Origin: Streptomyces akebiae
GTDB taxonomy: Bacteria > Actinomycetota > Actinomycetes > Streptomycetales > Streptomycetaceae
Length of the DNA stretch: 64,000 bases
Assembly: GCF_019599145.1 (NCBI RefSeq)
Contig: NZ_CP080647.1
Coordinates: 9,238,001-9,302,000 of the forward strand
Direction of reading: 5' to 3'
Shown: one piece after another, positions 1-8,945 of the stretch
Layout: each line of letters opens with the position of its first letter
How positions within the stretch are numbered: position 1 is the stretch's first letter
Translations under genes and position numbers: made by a program
The notes under the pieces: model-generated
Databases searched by the model: none
What the model saw: only the letters and a program-made list of their open reading frames with translations
What the model was told of the DNA's origin: nothing

Positions 1-1
1 C

Positions 2-562
2 AGCGCGGTCGCCGATCTGCTGGCGGCGACACGCACGCCGGAGGGCGGCTGCGACGCGCAGGAGAGCCGGGACGTACCTGCGCTGCAGAGGCTGCGGCAC
101 CTGACGTCGTTCACCTACGTCGCGGGCGTCCGCACCGAGTTGCTGGAGGCGGTCGCCGGACAACTCGCGGGCGAACGACTGCTCGCGCCCGAACGCGTCG
201 AGCTGTTGGGTCAGTTGGTCGAGCTCGCCGTGGAACCGGCCGTACTGCTCGGACGGCTGCGGGATCTCGCGGCCGCGTTCGAGGGCATCGGGGTGAGCGT
301 CGCGGTACAGACCTCCGACAGGCTGCGGATGGCCACGGCGCATCGCGCTCCGCAGTGCGCCGAGACGCTGCTGACCGCCGCCGGCGGTTTCGCCCGCGAC
401 GGTGGCACCGCGACCGGCCTCCTGGCCGTCGGCCTGGTGAGGGGGAGAGGCCTGTCCCTCGGCTGGAGCGAGGAATGGCGCTCCCTGCTGCGTCTGCTGC
501 GGCGCCATGCCGACCCCGATGTGCGCCACCAGGCGTACCGGACCACGACGCACAGCGAATGA
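2..562 (+). CDS. C-terminal part of an unrecognised protein (cut by window edge)
   Basis: An open frame enters from the left edge and ends in TGA at 560-562, so about 186 C-terminal residues are visible. They are Leu/Ala/Arg-rich and predicted helical. The last stretch (DPDVRHQAY) resembles a HEAT-type helical repeat, but that is only a resemblance. No catalytic motif was recognised and the family is not identified. The stop codon overlaps the ATG of the following GNAT gene (ATGA), so the two are translationally coupled and probably one transcript. Confidence 0.6.
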   Translation, partial: SAVADLLAATRTPEGGCDAQESRDVPALQRLRHLTSFTYVAGVRTELLEAVAGQLAGERLLAPERVELLGQLVELAVEPAVLLGRLRDLAAAFEGIGVSVAVQTSDRLRMATAHRAPQCAETLLTAAGGFARDGGTATGLLAVGLVRGRGLSLGWSEEWRSLLRLLRRHADPDVRHQAYRTTTHSE

Positions 563-1446
563 CGCCCCCGGACGGTCGGTGCCGCGCCGACGAGGACGGC
601 TCCTGGCATCTCACCGACGATGTCGACGACTTCCTTGCCCGAGCCGGACACTTCCTGCGCTCACGCCCCGCCCCGCACACCCTGCACCTGACGGTCACCG
701 AGACACTGCGTGCGTCCGGGGCGAACGCCTACGGCGCAGGGGCTCCGGTCCTCGGTTGGTCGGAGCGGGCGGGGGAGGTCCGTGCCACTTTCTTCCGCAC
801 CCCGCCCCACCGGCTGAACCTCACCCCGCTCACGCCCGAAGAGGCCGACACCCTCGCCGCCCGTCTGGCCGGCCTCGGCCACCGCCTCCCCGGCGTCAGC
901 GCGGACCACGACACCGCCTCCGCCTTCGCCCGGGCGTGGCACCGGCTCACCCGGGCGGTGCCGACACTGTGCGCGCGTCAGCGTCTGTACCGCCTCGGCA
1001 CCCTCACCCCACCACGGCCTCTCCCTCCCGGGCGGAGCCGGGTGGCCGGCCCGCAGGACCGCGAGCAACTCGTCCGCTGGTACCACGAGTTCGCCGCAGC
1101 CGTCGGACAGCCGCGCTCCGACGCCGCCGCCGCGCGCTTCGCCGCAGGCCGCGTCACCGTCTGGGAGACCCCGGACGGCGTTCCCGTCTCCCTGGCCGGC
1201 GTGACCCCGATGATCGCCGGCCAGGTGCGGGTGGCGACCGTCTACACCCCGGCCCAGCTGCGCGGCCGCGGATACGCGGGTGCCGTGACCGCCGAGGCGA
1301 GCCGTGCCGCGTCGGCCGCCGGCGCGCGGCAGGTCCTGCTCTTCACCGACCTCGACAACGCCACGAGCAACGCGCTCTACGTGCGCCTCGGTTATCTCCC
1401 GGTCACCGACTTCGCCGTGTACGACTTCTCGCCGGTGCCGCCCTGA
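559..1446 (+). CDS. GNAT family N-acetyltransferase
   Basis: The protein is 295 aa. The C-terminal half carries the acetyl-CoA-binding signature of the GNAT fold: VYTPAQLRGRGYAGAVTAEA, matching Q/RxxGxG/A at about residues 230-250. The usual LYxRLGY segment follows (ALYVRLGYLPV). The N-terminal 150 residues are less conserved and probably set substrate choice, which is unknown. The ATG overlaps the stop of the upstream unknown gene, which fixes the start by coupling. No regulatory signal of its own is visible. A similar two-part GNAT lies at 23.4 kb, but the two are not close copies. Confidence 0.85.
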   Translation: MTPPDGRCRADEDGSWHLTDDVDDFLARAGHFLRSRPAPHTLHLTVTETLRASGANAYGAGAPVLGWSERAGEVRATFFRTPPHRLNLTPLTPEEADTLAARLAGLGHRLPGVSADHDTASAFARAWHRLTRAVPTLCARQRLYRLGTLTPPRPLPPGRSRVAGPQDREQLVRWYHEFAAAVGQPRSDAAAARFAAGRVTVWETPDGVPVSLAGVTPMIAGQVRVATVYTPAQLRGRGYAGAVTAEASRAASAAGARQVLLFTDLDNATSNALYVRLGYLPVTDFAVYDFSPVPP

Positions 1447-1633
1447 CGGGAGCCCTCTGGGTGAGAGGCCCGATGCCCGGGGGTGTCCTACGGCCGGCCC
1501 GGTCCTCTCCGGCCCGGACCGGACCGCTCCGTGACGCTCGGCAACGGCAGGCCACCCATTGCGCTTTGGCCCTCGTCCCGGGGGTGCGGGTCGGTGAAAC
1601 TGGCGGCCGGATGTCGTCGACGAGGGAGTTGTG

Positions 1634-2242
1634 ATGCGGGTAGCGGTGGTCACCTTCGACGGGTTCAACGAGCTGGACAGCTTCATCGCCTCCGCACTGA
1701 TCAACCGGTGCCGCAAGGGCGGCCTGGAGGCCTTCATCACGACGCCGACGCCCGTGGTGACGTCGATGAACGGCGTCGAGGTGACCGGACAGCGCCCCAT
1801 GGAATTCGTGAGCGAGGCCGAGGTCGTGCTCGTCGGCAGCGGGGTGCAGACGCGTGACGTGGTCGCCGACGACCGGCTGTTCGCGAGGCTGCCGCTCGAC
1901 CCCGCGCGCCAGTTGATCGGCGCGCAGTGCTCCGGCGCGCTGGTGCTCGCCCGGCTGGGCTTGCTGGACTCCGTGCCGGCCTGCACGGACGTGAAGAGCC
2001 GGCCCTTCGTGGAGGCCCTTGGCGTCACCGTGCTGGACACACCGTTCCACGCGGAGGGGAACATCGCCACGGCCGGTGGCTGCCTGGCCTCCCAGTACCT
2101 CGCCACCTGGGTGATCACCCGCACTCTCGGGGAGGACGCCGCCCGCGGAGTCCTCGACTACGTGGCCCCGGTCGGCGAGAACCGGCAGACCGTCGAGCGC
2201 GGCCTGGCCGCCGTCCGCGCGGGCGAGGCGGCGCTGCGCTGA
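1634..2242 (+). CDS. DJ-1/PfpI superfamily protein
   Basis: The protein is 202 aa with the class I amidotransferase-like fold. The N-terminal strand is VAVVTFDGFNELDSF and the nucleophile elbow is GAQCSGALVLARLG, with the expected reactive cysteine at about residue 100. Family members include chaperones, glyoxalases, isonitrile hydratases and AraC-type sensor domains. This one stands alone without an HTH, so the substrate cannot be named. A GGAG lies 7-10 nt upstream of ATG 1634; the in-frame GTG at 1631 is an alternative start. The gene is monocistronic and followed by decayed DNA with an IS remnant. Confidence 0.85.
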   Translation: MRVAVVTFDGFNELDSFIASALINRCRKGGLEAFITTPTPVVTSMNGVEVTGQRPMEFVSEAEVVLVGSGVQTRDVVADDRLFARLPLDPARQLIGAQCSGALVLARLGLLDSVPACTDVKSRPFVEALGVTVLDTPFHAEGNIATAGGCLASQYLATWVITRTLGEDAARGVLDYVAPVGENRQTVERGLAAVRAGEAALR

Positions 2243-2409
2243 GGCGGCGGGTGGCCCGAAAGGGAGCGGGGCCGTCGAGGGCCACAGGCACAGGCACAGG
2301 CACAGACCTTGGAGCTCCAAGCCGCGGAGCAGCACAGCCCCTCGGCTTCAGCGAGCCCCCGGCCGGTCCCGAAACCCCGGAGCCGCTGGCCTCTCCCGGA
2401 GCCGCGAGG

Positions 2410-2592
2410 TCAGGGAGTGCGGAGGCCGCGCCCGACTGTGGCCGAAGGACGCCGCGGTGCCCGGGTTGCGCCAGCCGCCCGAACCCAGTGCCGCAAGGTC
2501 TCGGGGTTGATGCCCAGGGCGGAGGCAAGCTGCCGGATCGCCGCCTCGGGCCGCGGCTGGTACTGCGCGACCGCGTCCGCCTTGCACTGCGT
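2410..2592 (-). pseudogene. IS3-family transposase OrfA remnant
   Basis: A 60-codon open stretch between two stops on the minus strand encodes a helix-turn-helix like that of IS3 OrfA (IRQLASALGINPETLRHWVR). It lacks both the start region and the leucine-zipper tail normally following the HTH. No OrfB and no terminal inverted repeats were found next to it. It is a decayed fragment of an insertion sequence lying between the DJ-1 gene and the nucleotidyltransferase gene. Confidence 0.6.
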
Positions 2593-2611
2593 TCACGGCG
2601 GAGGCTGCCCG

Positions 2612-3418
2612 TCAGGGACGTGGGACTTTCTCGCCGTGCACGGCTGTGTACTCTGCTGCGAGCCAGGGGCCGAGGTCGTTGATGAGTATCCCGAGCACCG
2701 CCGGGTCGGGTGAGGGTGCGCGGCCAAGGGACGCGGCGACACGCATCTGCTCGACGCGCTCGGGGTAATAGCGGCCGAAGAGTTCGGCGGACTGGTCGAG
2801 GTCGCTGGTCCAGCCGCCCCATCGGGGCATGATCAAAGTGAATCCTGTGCGGACGATACGACGGCCGACAAGACGGCTGAGGGTCCGGTGATCGGCCTCC
2901 GTGGTGGCTTCGGCTGCTTTGGCACGCCAGTGTGGAAGCACGCGGGCGAGGTCACCGTTGGTCTCCCGCGCGAGTAGGGCTGTGGGGCGATAAAGGGGCA
3001 GTTGTTCTGCGAGGTCAGGGCCCAGCAACGGGGTGCAGAGGCAGGCGATGAAGAATCCGCCATCGTGACGTTCGATGTCGCTGAGCAGGACCCGCGTGCT
3101 GGTCAGCAGGATCCCGACGCCATCGATCTGCGGGAACGCACGGTCGAGTAAGGCCTCGATCGCTTTGGCGTCAGCACGGTCGGTTTCGGTGGGCTCGTCG
3201 TGGAGGGCGAGCTGAAGGTCGAGATCGGAGACTCCGGGGGTGGCGGTGCCACGGGGGATGCTGCCGTAGAGGTAGGCGCTGTGCAGGCGCGTTCCGCCGA
3301 ACGTCTCGGTGATATGAGCGCGGGCGGCATCGACGACGGGAACGAACGCTGCCGACACTCGGTCCAGTGCGCCTTCGCGCGCGATCGTTCCGTCGCGGTC
3401 CAGCCCTCGTTCCTTCAC
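2612..3418 (-). CDS. Nucleotidyltransferase-domain protein (aminoglycoside adenylyltransferase-like)
   Basis: The protein is about 268 aa from the GTG at 3418. The N-terminal half contains the nucleotidyltransferase signature YLYGSIPRGTATPGVSDLDL (GS-x-RG...SDxDL), with the two metal-binding aspartates. A helical C-terminal region follows, as in ANT-type enzymes. Substrate is unknown; streptomycin or spectinomycin adenylyltransferases share this layout, but resistance is not implied. The open frame extends further upstream with non-homologous sequence, so the start is a judgement. A TTA leucine codon (3149-3151, codon 90) makes translation likely bldA-dependent. The gene has lower GC than its neighbours and sits beside an IS remnant. 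Confidence 0.75.
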   Translation of the reverse strand: MKERGLDRDGTIAREGALDRVSAAFVPVVDAARAHITETFGGTRLHSAYLYGSIPRGTATPGVSDLDLQLALHDEPTETDRADAKAIEALLDRAFPQIDGVGILLTSTRVLLSDIERHDGGFFIACLCTPLLGPDLAEQLPLYRPTALLARETNGDLARVLPHWRAKAAEATTEADHRTLSRLVGRRIVRTGFTLIMPRWGGWTSDLDQSAELFGRYYPERVEQMRVAASLGRAPSPDPAVLGILINDLGPWLAAEYTAVHGEKVPRP

Positions 3419-3788
3419 GGGGCCACTGTGCCTTGTGCCGCTGTTGCTGCCGAACGGTTTTCCAGGCGGTGTGGCGTCCGCGAATCGCACCGCCCAGCAT
3501 CCGCCAGCGGCCGGTGCAGCACCGGCCCGCCAGGATCGATGGACGCGACCTCGCCGTCCTCGTTCGTTCCCCAACCCGCGGGGCGCTGCGGCGGCGGGAT
3601 GTGCGCGGTCCCGCGCGAGGTCGAGCCTCGCAGTCGAACACCGCTGTAACCCTCCGCGACCGCTCCCCAAGGTCTGTGCCAGGAACGAGATTTGACGTCA
3701 CTGGCCGGCGGCAGAAGACGGGCGGGACGCGTGTTCGTCGCCGGCGAAGACGGTCGTGGCCCACGGCTGCCGCTGCCAGGGTGTGCTC
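3419..3788. other. Intergenic region, 370 bp
   Basis: The region separates the divergent nucleotidyltransferase and DinB-like genes and should hold both promoters. No coding similarity, clear -10/-35 pair or strong hairpin was recognised. Confidence 0.4.
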
Positions 3789-4316
3789 ATGCATACGACA
3801 CCGGATGGACGGCCGATCCCACCCGCCCATGCTGACGAGCGGGCCATGCTGGAAGCATGGCTGGACTTTCACCGTGCGACTCTCGCCCTGAAGTGTTCGG
3901 GCCTGGAGGATGATCAGTTACGGCTTGCTGCTGCGTCACCGTCGCCGATGACGCTGCTCGGTCTCGTTCAGCACATGGCCGAGGTGGAGCGCAACTGGTT
4001 CCAGCGTGTGTTCGCAGGTCTGACCGTGTCGCCGGTCTTCGGAGAGGGCAACCTTGACGGCTTTGCCCTTGAGCCGGAACGAGGACTCGACGAGGCGACG
4101 GCTGCCTGGCAAGCGGAGACCGCCCGAGGTCGTGAGCTGATCGCTGACGCGTCGTTGGACGACACCGGCCGCTTGTCCGAGCAGGAGGCGAGTCACGTCG
4201 GCGATCAGGGAATCTCCCTACGCTGGATCATGGTGCACATGATCGAGGAATACGCACGTCACAACGGTCATGCCGATCTCATCCGCGAGCAGGTCGACGG
4301 AGTCACCGGCGCGTGA
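3789..4316 (+). CDS. DinB/DUF664 family protein
   Basis: The protein is 175 aa and belongs to the DinB-like four-helix family (DUF664). It shows the [11 protein letters not shown] segment, the [21 protein letters not shown] signature and metal-binding histidine candidates (H in VQHMAE, H in [14 protein letters not shown]). Actinobacterial relatives include mycothiol-dependent enzymes, so a thiol-transfer or detoxification role is possible but not shown. The start at ATG 3789 is chosen over an upstream in-frame ATG because similarity begins there; the ribosome site is weak. A TTA codon lies at 3918-3920 (codon 44), suggesting bldA-dependent expression. Codon use is less GC-extreme than the window average. 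Confidence 0.8.
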   Translation: MHTTPDGRPIPPAHADERAMLEAWLDFHRATLALKCSGLEDDQLRLAAASPSPMTLLGLVQHMAEVERNWFQRVFAGLTVSPVFGEGNLDGFALEPERGLDEATAAWQAETARGRELIADASLDDTGRLSEQEASHVGDQGISLRWIMVHMIEEYARHNGHADLIREQVDGVTGA

Positions 4317-4846
4317 GGCGTGCTTGCGACGCGGACAGAGGACCGCGCAAGCACCCCGTGTCGATCTGTCGCCGAAGATGATCGGGCTTGGCCCGGAACG
4401 CCCACCCGAACCGGCGGTTCACCGCGGGCTCGATGACCGCGCTGGAGCTGAGGGACGACGAGCTCGGCTCGCAGCCGTTCAGTAGCCACCGGGCGCGAGC
4501 GTGCGGTGCGGTGGAACTCGGCGAACATGGCTTGGCAGCCACTGCGGGGTCGTGTGGTGGGTGGAGTACCCGGCCAGGATGCCGACCCTGAGCTATGGCC
4601 GTCCGGTGTCCTCCGCGTCGTACCTCCTGCCTCTGGACAGCATGGTCGGCCTGTGAGGGCGGCCGCGCCAGCGGATGTCAGGTTGGAACAAGGTTGCTGG
4701 TGGAGGGTTCGTCGGTTATTGGTCCCTGGGAAGTCGCGGTACCGGCGTCGGCGAGGATCTGTGGACGGACGCGGACCCGGCCTGGCACACTCACCCCCTC
4801 TGACCTGGTGCTCCATGCCGGGTCCGCATCACCCAGGGGCGGGGCT
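4317..4846. other. Intergenic region, 530 bp
   Basis: Open frames here (for example minus strand 4303-4542) show no recognisable domain and weak codon bias. The stretch may be decayed accessory DNA next to the TTA-containing genes, but no family could be assigned. Confidence 0.35.
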
Positions 4847-5362
4847 TTGACAGGGCTCAGACACTCCACGGCGATCGCCGCCACGATCGCGGCCACGCTG
4901 CTGCTCACCGCCTGCGGAGGCGCCGAGGCGACAACGCCAGGAGCTCCGGCGACGGCAACCCCGCCGCCCGCGGGGAAGGCGTCGCCAGCCGTTGAGAAGA
5001 CCATGGAGCAGGTACTGAGCGACCTTCGCTACGCCGCGAAGAACGTCGGAGGAGACCACTTCCGCGTCGTGGAGGACCCACGTGCCGCCGCCGCGAAAGT
5101 TCCCCCCTGCATGGCATCCGGCGCCATCCTCACACCCGAGCTTCCCGGCCGTGCTGAACTCACCCTGATCGCCCACCGCCTGCGGACACGGGGGTGGAAG
5201 ATCGACAGTGCCCTGGAGGTGGAATTCACCGTGCTCTCGTCGGGCAAGTGGGACATCATGCTCGGCGCCGGACCGGTACCGAAGGAGATCGCCGCTCAGG
5301 CGGGCGACAGCAAGGGTGGCTTCGGAATCTCGGTCACAGGAGTGTGCGAGAAACCGTCATGA
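4847..5362 (+). CDS. Putative lipoprotein
   Basis: The product is about 171 aa from a proposed TTG start at 4847. A short N region and a hydrophobic segment (TAIAATIAATLLLTAC) end in a lipobox LTAC, so the mature protein should be lipidated at that cysteine and anchored outside the membrane. A Thr/Ala/Pro-rich linker follows, then a mixed alpha/beta domain with two cysteines (PPCMASG and GVCEKPS). No family was recognised. An AGGGGCGGGG run precedes the TTG; a GTG at 4808 and an ATG further upstream are alternatives, but those extensions would bury the signal peptide. Function is unknown. Confidence 0.6.
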   Translation: MTGLRHSTAIAATIAATLLLTACGGAEATTPGAPATATPPPAGKASPAVEKTMEQVLSDLRYAAKNVGGDHFRVVEDPRAAAAKVPPCMASGAILTPELPGRAELTLIAHRLRTRGWKIDSALEVEFTVLSSGKWDIMLGAGPVPKEIAAQAGDSKGGFGISVTGVCEKPS

Positions 5363-5547
5363 ACCGCCCGTCCGCGGCGTTCGAGATGGCCCGTTCCATA
5401 CCCGCTCGGCGACCCGCGGCGCGCCGAGGTCGGGAGGCACAGCGGCAGGCCCGGCGGTTCCGAGACTCTGGGACCCCGCTACGCGGTTACCCCGAGCCCC
5501 CGGTTACCGCGAGCCCCCGGTGTTCCGAAGCCCCGGAGTCGGCCGAG

Positions 5548-6720
5548 TCAGGGTCGTGATCGCCCGTCAGAGGCCGGTGCGGCTGCCGAGGTCGGCTTGC
5601 GGAGCAGGAGGAGGGCCGCGTCGTCGTGCAGGCGGCCGCCCACGTGCTTCAGGAGTTCGGTGTGCAGGGCCGTCAGGGTGTGTGCCGGCTCCTCCGACAG
5701 ATGGTGTGCCAGCCGCTGTGTGAGCGGGTAGAACTCGCGGTCGCGGTCCCGGGCCTCCGTGACCCCGTCGGTGTAGAGCAGCAGCTGGTCACCGTCGGCG
5801 AAGGGCAGCGTCTGGAGCGCGGGGGTCTCGCCCGTGAGGGCACGCAGCCCGAGGGGCGGCGCCGGCAGGGCCGGTTCCACGGGCACCACGTCATCGCCGT
5901 GCACCAGCAGCGGCGGCGCGTGTCCGCAGTTGACCAGCTCCAGCCGATCCGGCTCGGGGTGCCCGGCGACCACGGCGGTGACGAAGTCGTCGCAGCGCAG
6001 GTTGCGGGCCAGGCTCCGCTCGATCCGGTCGACGACGGCGAGCAGGTCGGGCTCCTCGTACGCCGCCTCGCGGAACACCCCGAGCACCAGAGCGGCGACC
6101 CCCACCGCCGGCAGCCCCTTGCCGCGCACATCGCCCACGATCAGCCGCACCCCGTAGGGGGTGGGCACGAGTGCGTACAGATCCCCGCCGATTCGGGCCT
6201 CGGCAGCGGCCGCGCTGTACCGGACGGCCACCTGGAACGGGCCGACGACCGCGGGCACCGGCTGGAGAAGGGCGTGCTGGGCGGCCTCGGCGACCGAGCG
6301 GACGGCCGCGAGGACCCGTTCGCGTCGCCCCCGCAACGCGGCGGCCAGGCCGCTCGCCAGGGTGACGGCCGCCAGCGCGGACAGCACGGCGGCCAGCGCA
6401 CCGCCCGGCGCCCCTTCCCGGACGCCGAGCATCGTGCCCAGCACCCCGGCGAGCAGCCCGACGCAGAAAACGCCGCCCGGCCCGCTGGTGGTGGCGGCCA
6501 GCGCGGGCCCGGCGGCGAGCAGCGGCAGCCAGGTCAGCCCGGCCCCGCCGAACAGGGCGACGACCACGATGACGGAGACGATCAGCATGGGCAGTACGGG
6601 CGTGCCGGAGGCCATCTGGGTGGTGACCCGGCTCCGGGCCTCCGCCCCCGGGGCGGCCGGTCGTTTCCGGGACGGCCCGATCGTTCCGTGGTCGCCACCG
6701 AGCTCTCGGGTGTGACTCAT
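5548..6720 (-). CDS. Membrane-anchored SpoIIE-type PP2C phosphatase
   Basis: The protein is 390 aa. The N-terminal ~130 residues hold several hydrophobic segments (PVLPMLIVSVIVVVALFGG and others). The rest is a SpoIIE/RsbU PP2C domain with the metal-binding sites GGDLYALVP, IVGDVRGKG, YTDGVTEARD and HDDAALLLL. Enzymes of this type dephosphorylate anti-anti-sigma proteins in partner-switching pathways. No kinase or STAS gene is adjacent, so the partner is unknown. The start at ATG 6720 is preferred over the 30-codon-longer frame, which lacks homology. A second protein with the same layout is encoded at 29614-30747. Confidence 0.9.
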   Translation of the reverse strand: MSHTRELGGDHGTIGPSRKRPAAPGAEARSRVTTQMASGTPVLPMLIVSVIVVVALFGGAGLTWLPLLAAGPALAATTSGPGGVFCVGLLAGVLGTMLGVREGAPGGALAAVLSALAAVTLASGLAAALRGRRERVLAAVRSVAEAAQHALLQPVPAVVGPFQVAVRYSAAAAEARIGGDLYALVPTPYGVRLIVGDVRGKGLPAVGVAALVLGVFREAAYEEPDLLAVVDRIERSLARNLRCDDFVTAVVAGHPEPDRLELVNCGHAPPLLVHGDDVVPVEPALPAPPLGLRALTGETPALQTLPFADGDQLLLYTDGVTEARDRDREFYPLTQRLAHHLSEEPAHTLTALHTELLKHVGGRLHDDAALLLLRKPTSAAAPASDGRSRP

Positions 6721-6821
6721 GTTTCGCCCGCAGTCCTCACCTGTGCGTGGAGCATGCACTCCGGAATTGTCCGTTTGATCCAGGAAAGAGGATTGGCTAG
6801 GGCACCACAAGGAGTCGATTT

Positions 6822-7586
6822 TCAGATAGTGAGCGACAGGCCCCTGGTCACCCGGCTCGCGGTCGGGAGCAGCCGGGCCCGGACCTCGTCGAGCCGGGAG
6901 AGCCGGTCCGCCCGCAGCGACACCCCGAGCGAGCCGAGTGTGTCCCCGCTGTACACGGGCACCGCGACACAGACCGTGCCGAGGGCGTACTCCTCCAGGT
7001 CCGTGACGGCCGGCGCGATGGGGGAGGAGTCCAGCCGGCGGAGCAGTTCCGGCGCGTCGGTGATGGTCCTCGGGGTGAGGTCGGCCAGGTGGTGCCGGGA
7101 GAGGTAGTCCTTGCGGGACTCCTCGTCCAGTTCGCGCAGCACCGACTTGCCCAGCGCGGTGGCGTGCCCGGCGTCCTCGAACCCCACCCAGAGGTCCACC
7201 CGGGGCGCTCGGGTGCTGTCCACGATCTCGGCGACCCGGATCTCACCGTCCTCGTAGAAAGTGAGGTACGCGGCGCTGGTGAGCTCGTCCCGCAGTGCGG
7301 CGAGCGTCGGCCGGACCCGGCTGAGCAGTGCCTGCCCCCGGCCGGTGGCGTGCAGGGCGGTCACCTTGTCGCCCAGCACGAACCCGCCGTCGGCCAGCTT
7401 CCGCAGGTAGCCGTCGTGGACCAGGGTCCGTAGCAGGTGGTAGGCGGTGGCCAGGGGCAGCCCGGTCTCCCGGGCCAGCTGCTTCGCCGGCGCGCCGTTC
7501 TCGTGGGCGCTCACCGCCTCCAGCAGGCGGAAGGCCCGCTGCACGGAGGTGATGAGTGTGGGGCCGGGGCCTTCTTGCGCAGCCAT
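6822..7586 (-). CDS. IclR family transcriptional regulator
   Basis: The protein is 254 aa. The N-terminal winged HTH (residues ~12-70, including APAKQLARETGLPLATAYHLL) is followed by the IclR effector-binding domain. That domain includes the conserved GHATALGKSVL and LGTVCVAVPVYSG segments. It should bind DNA as a dimer or tetramer and respond to a small carboxylate or aromatic ligand. ATG 7586 is chosen because the longer frame upstream runs through a 14-bp tandem repeat and is not protein-like. Its closest neighbour, the GH16 gene, is transcribed in the same direction, so it could be the target, but this is inferred only from position. Confidence 0.9.
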   Translation of the reverse strand: MAAQEGPGPTLITSVQRAFRLLEAVSAHENGAPAKQLARETGLPLATAYHLLRTLVHDGYLRKLADGGFVLGDKVTALHATGRGQALLSRVRPTLAALRDELTSAAYLTFYEDGEIRVAEIVDSTRAPRVDLWVGFEDAGHATALGKSVLRELDEESRKDYLSRHHLADLTPRTITDAPELLRRLDSSPIAPAVTDLEEYALGTVCVAVPVYSGDTLGSLGVSLRADRLSRLDEVRARLLPTASRVTRGLSLTI

Positions 7587-7644
7587 ACGACCAGCGTGCG
7601 CCGGGCGCGCGGCCCGGGCAAGCTCCGCCCGCGGACGGGCAGAC

Positions 7645-7771
7645 GGCTCCGGGCCGACCGCTCCCGGCAAACGGCTCCGGGCCGACGGCTCCCGGCCGAC
7701 GGCTCCAAGCCCACTGATCCAAGCCCACCGATCCAAGCCCACCGATCCAAGCCCACTGATCCAAACCCACC
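7645..7771. repeat. Degenerate 14-bp tandem repeat
   Basis: About nine consecutive ~14-bp units lie between the IclR and GH16 genes. The right half is nearly uniform (unit CCAAGCCCACCGAT, five copies), and the left half is a related CGGCTCCGGGCCGA version. It falls in the IclR upstream region. Unit boundaries are approximate. Confidence 0.75.
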
Positions 7772-7813
7772 GCCACGCGCCCGCCGCCGGTTCCGCCCGC
7801 CCGCGCCGGATGA

Positions 7814-8719
7814 TCACTTCCACCCGTACGCGTAGGCCGCCACCCAGGTGATGTCGAGCTGGGCGCTGCTGCCCGGGGCCGCGCCCGGCCCCTCCAGGGC
7901 GCTCTCGTTCTGCAGCACCCACGACAGCGGCCGGTCCGGCACGTTCCTCGTGTCGTGACCCACCTGCCGCCCGTCCACGAAGAACCGCACGTGGCCGGGC
8001 GTCCACTCCGTCGACACGGTGTGCCACCGCGTCCAGTCGTCGCTCCCCGGGAAGTAGCCCTGCTCACCGCCACCGCAGGGATGGTGGAAGGCGGTGAGGT
8101 CGCCGGTCCACTCACCCTCGGGATGGTCCATCTCGCAGCCCCCGCCGTAGTGCAGCCAGGCAGACTTGTAGCCCGGGGCGAGCTTCGTCACCTTGATACG
8201 GGCGCTGTACTTGCCGTACTTCATCTGCATGACCGCACGGGGTACCACCGCGGCAGCGTGCACCGGGCCCCCGTCGGCGGGCCGCCACATCCGGATGAAC
8301 ATGCGGCCGTCGCCGTTCTCCGCAGGGCCCACGCTCACGGTGTCCTCCGGGTGGTAGACACCCACGACGTCCCGGCCCCTGTCGTTGGCCGTGTCGCGCC
8401 AACCCGTCGGGTACGCCCACCAGTTGTCGCGGTACGCGCCGCGCAGGCCCCCGCAGTGCGCGGCGGAGGTGTCGACCCGGTGCTCGCAGTCGCTGAATCC
8501 GCCGAGCGGCACCCGGTCGCCGTCGAAGTCCTCCGCGAGGACCTGCCAGAACGGCCCGCAGTCGCCCCGGGGCAGTTCGGTGCCCGCGACACGGCAGGCG
8601 TCGGCCGACACCGGCGCTCCCTCGGCACGGGGAACGCCGACGAGCGCCACCAGCAGCATGAGACCCAGGGAGGGTCCGAGTGCGCGTCCACGACGTTTCG
8701 GTGCCGCGTGCGAACCCAT
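7814..8719 (-). CDS. Secreted glycoside hydrolase family 16 enzyme
   Basis: The protein is 301 aa. An Arg/Lys-rich N region, hydrophobic core (LGLMLLVALVGVP) and Ala-rich end form a Sec signal peptide of about 35 residues. The mature domain has the GH16 beta-jelly-roll active-site motif ExDxxE, seen as EMDHPE near residue 195. Aromatic residues (WTRWHTVSTEW, ITWVAAYAYGW) are typical of this fold. The likely reaction is endo-hydrolysis of a beta-1,3 or beta-1,4 glucan or a galactan outside the cell; the exact polymer cannot be told. Several cysteines suggest disulphides. The IclR gene lies downstream on the same strand. Confidence 0.85.
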   Translation of the reverse strand: MGSHAAPKRRGRALGPSLGLMLLVALVGVPRAEGAPVSADACRVAGTELPRGDCGPFWQVLAEDFDGDRVPLGGFSDCEHRVDTSAAHCGGLRGAYRDNWWAYPTGWRDTANDRGRDVVGVYHPEDTVSVGPAENGDGRMFIRMWRPADGGPVHAAAVVPRAVMQMKYGKYSARIKVTKLAPGYKSAWLHYGGGCEMDHPEGEWTGDLTAFHHPCGGGEQGYFPGSDDWTRWHTVSTEWTPGHVRFFVDGRQVGHDTRNVPDRPLSWVLQNESALEGPGAAPGSSAQLDITWVAAYAYGWK

Positions 8720-8945
8720 CGGAAAGCCCCTTTCGACCCGGTGCGGGATACGTGGTGCGAGGGGGCATCGTCACCGCGCGACCGCTCCGGCGCCATCCCC
8801 GGAACGGGTCGCCTACCGGACGGCCGCGCTCCGCCGCCGCCGAGGTGAATCGGCGGTTTCCGGTACTCGGACCGCGGAGCAGGACTCGACACGTCCGGGA
8901 CGTCGGACCTGAGGAGGTGCGGAATGCGACTGAGGGAGACACGTC

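Noticed and set aside
4303..4816. Minus-strand ORFs in the 4.3-4.8 kb gap as transposase fragments
   Set aside because: No recognisable transposase motif, no terminal repeats; similarity was only suspected from Arg-rich composition.
5626..7107. Long plus-strand frames over the SpoIIE phosphatase and similar long antisense frames elsewhere
   Set aside because: They are antisense shadows caused by high GC3; the opposite strand encodes proteins with clear motifs.
7645..7771. Tandem repeats as a CRISPR array
   Set aside because: Units are directly adjacent 14-mers without spacers, and no cas genes are present.
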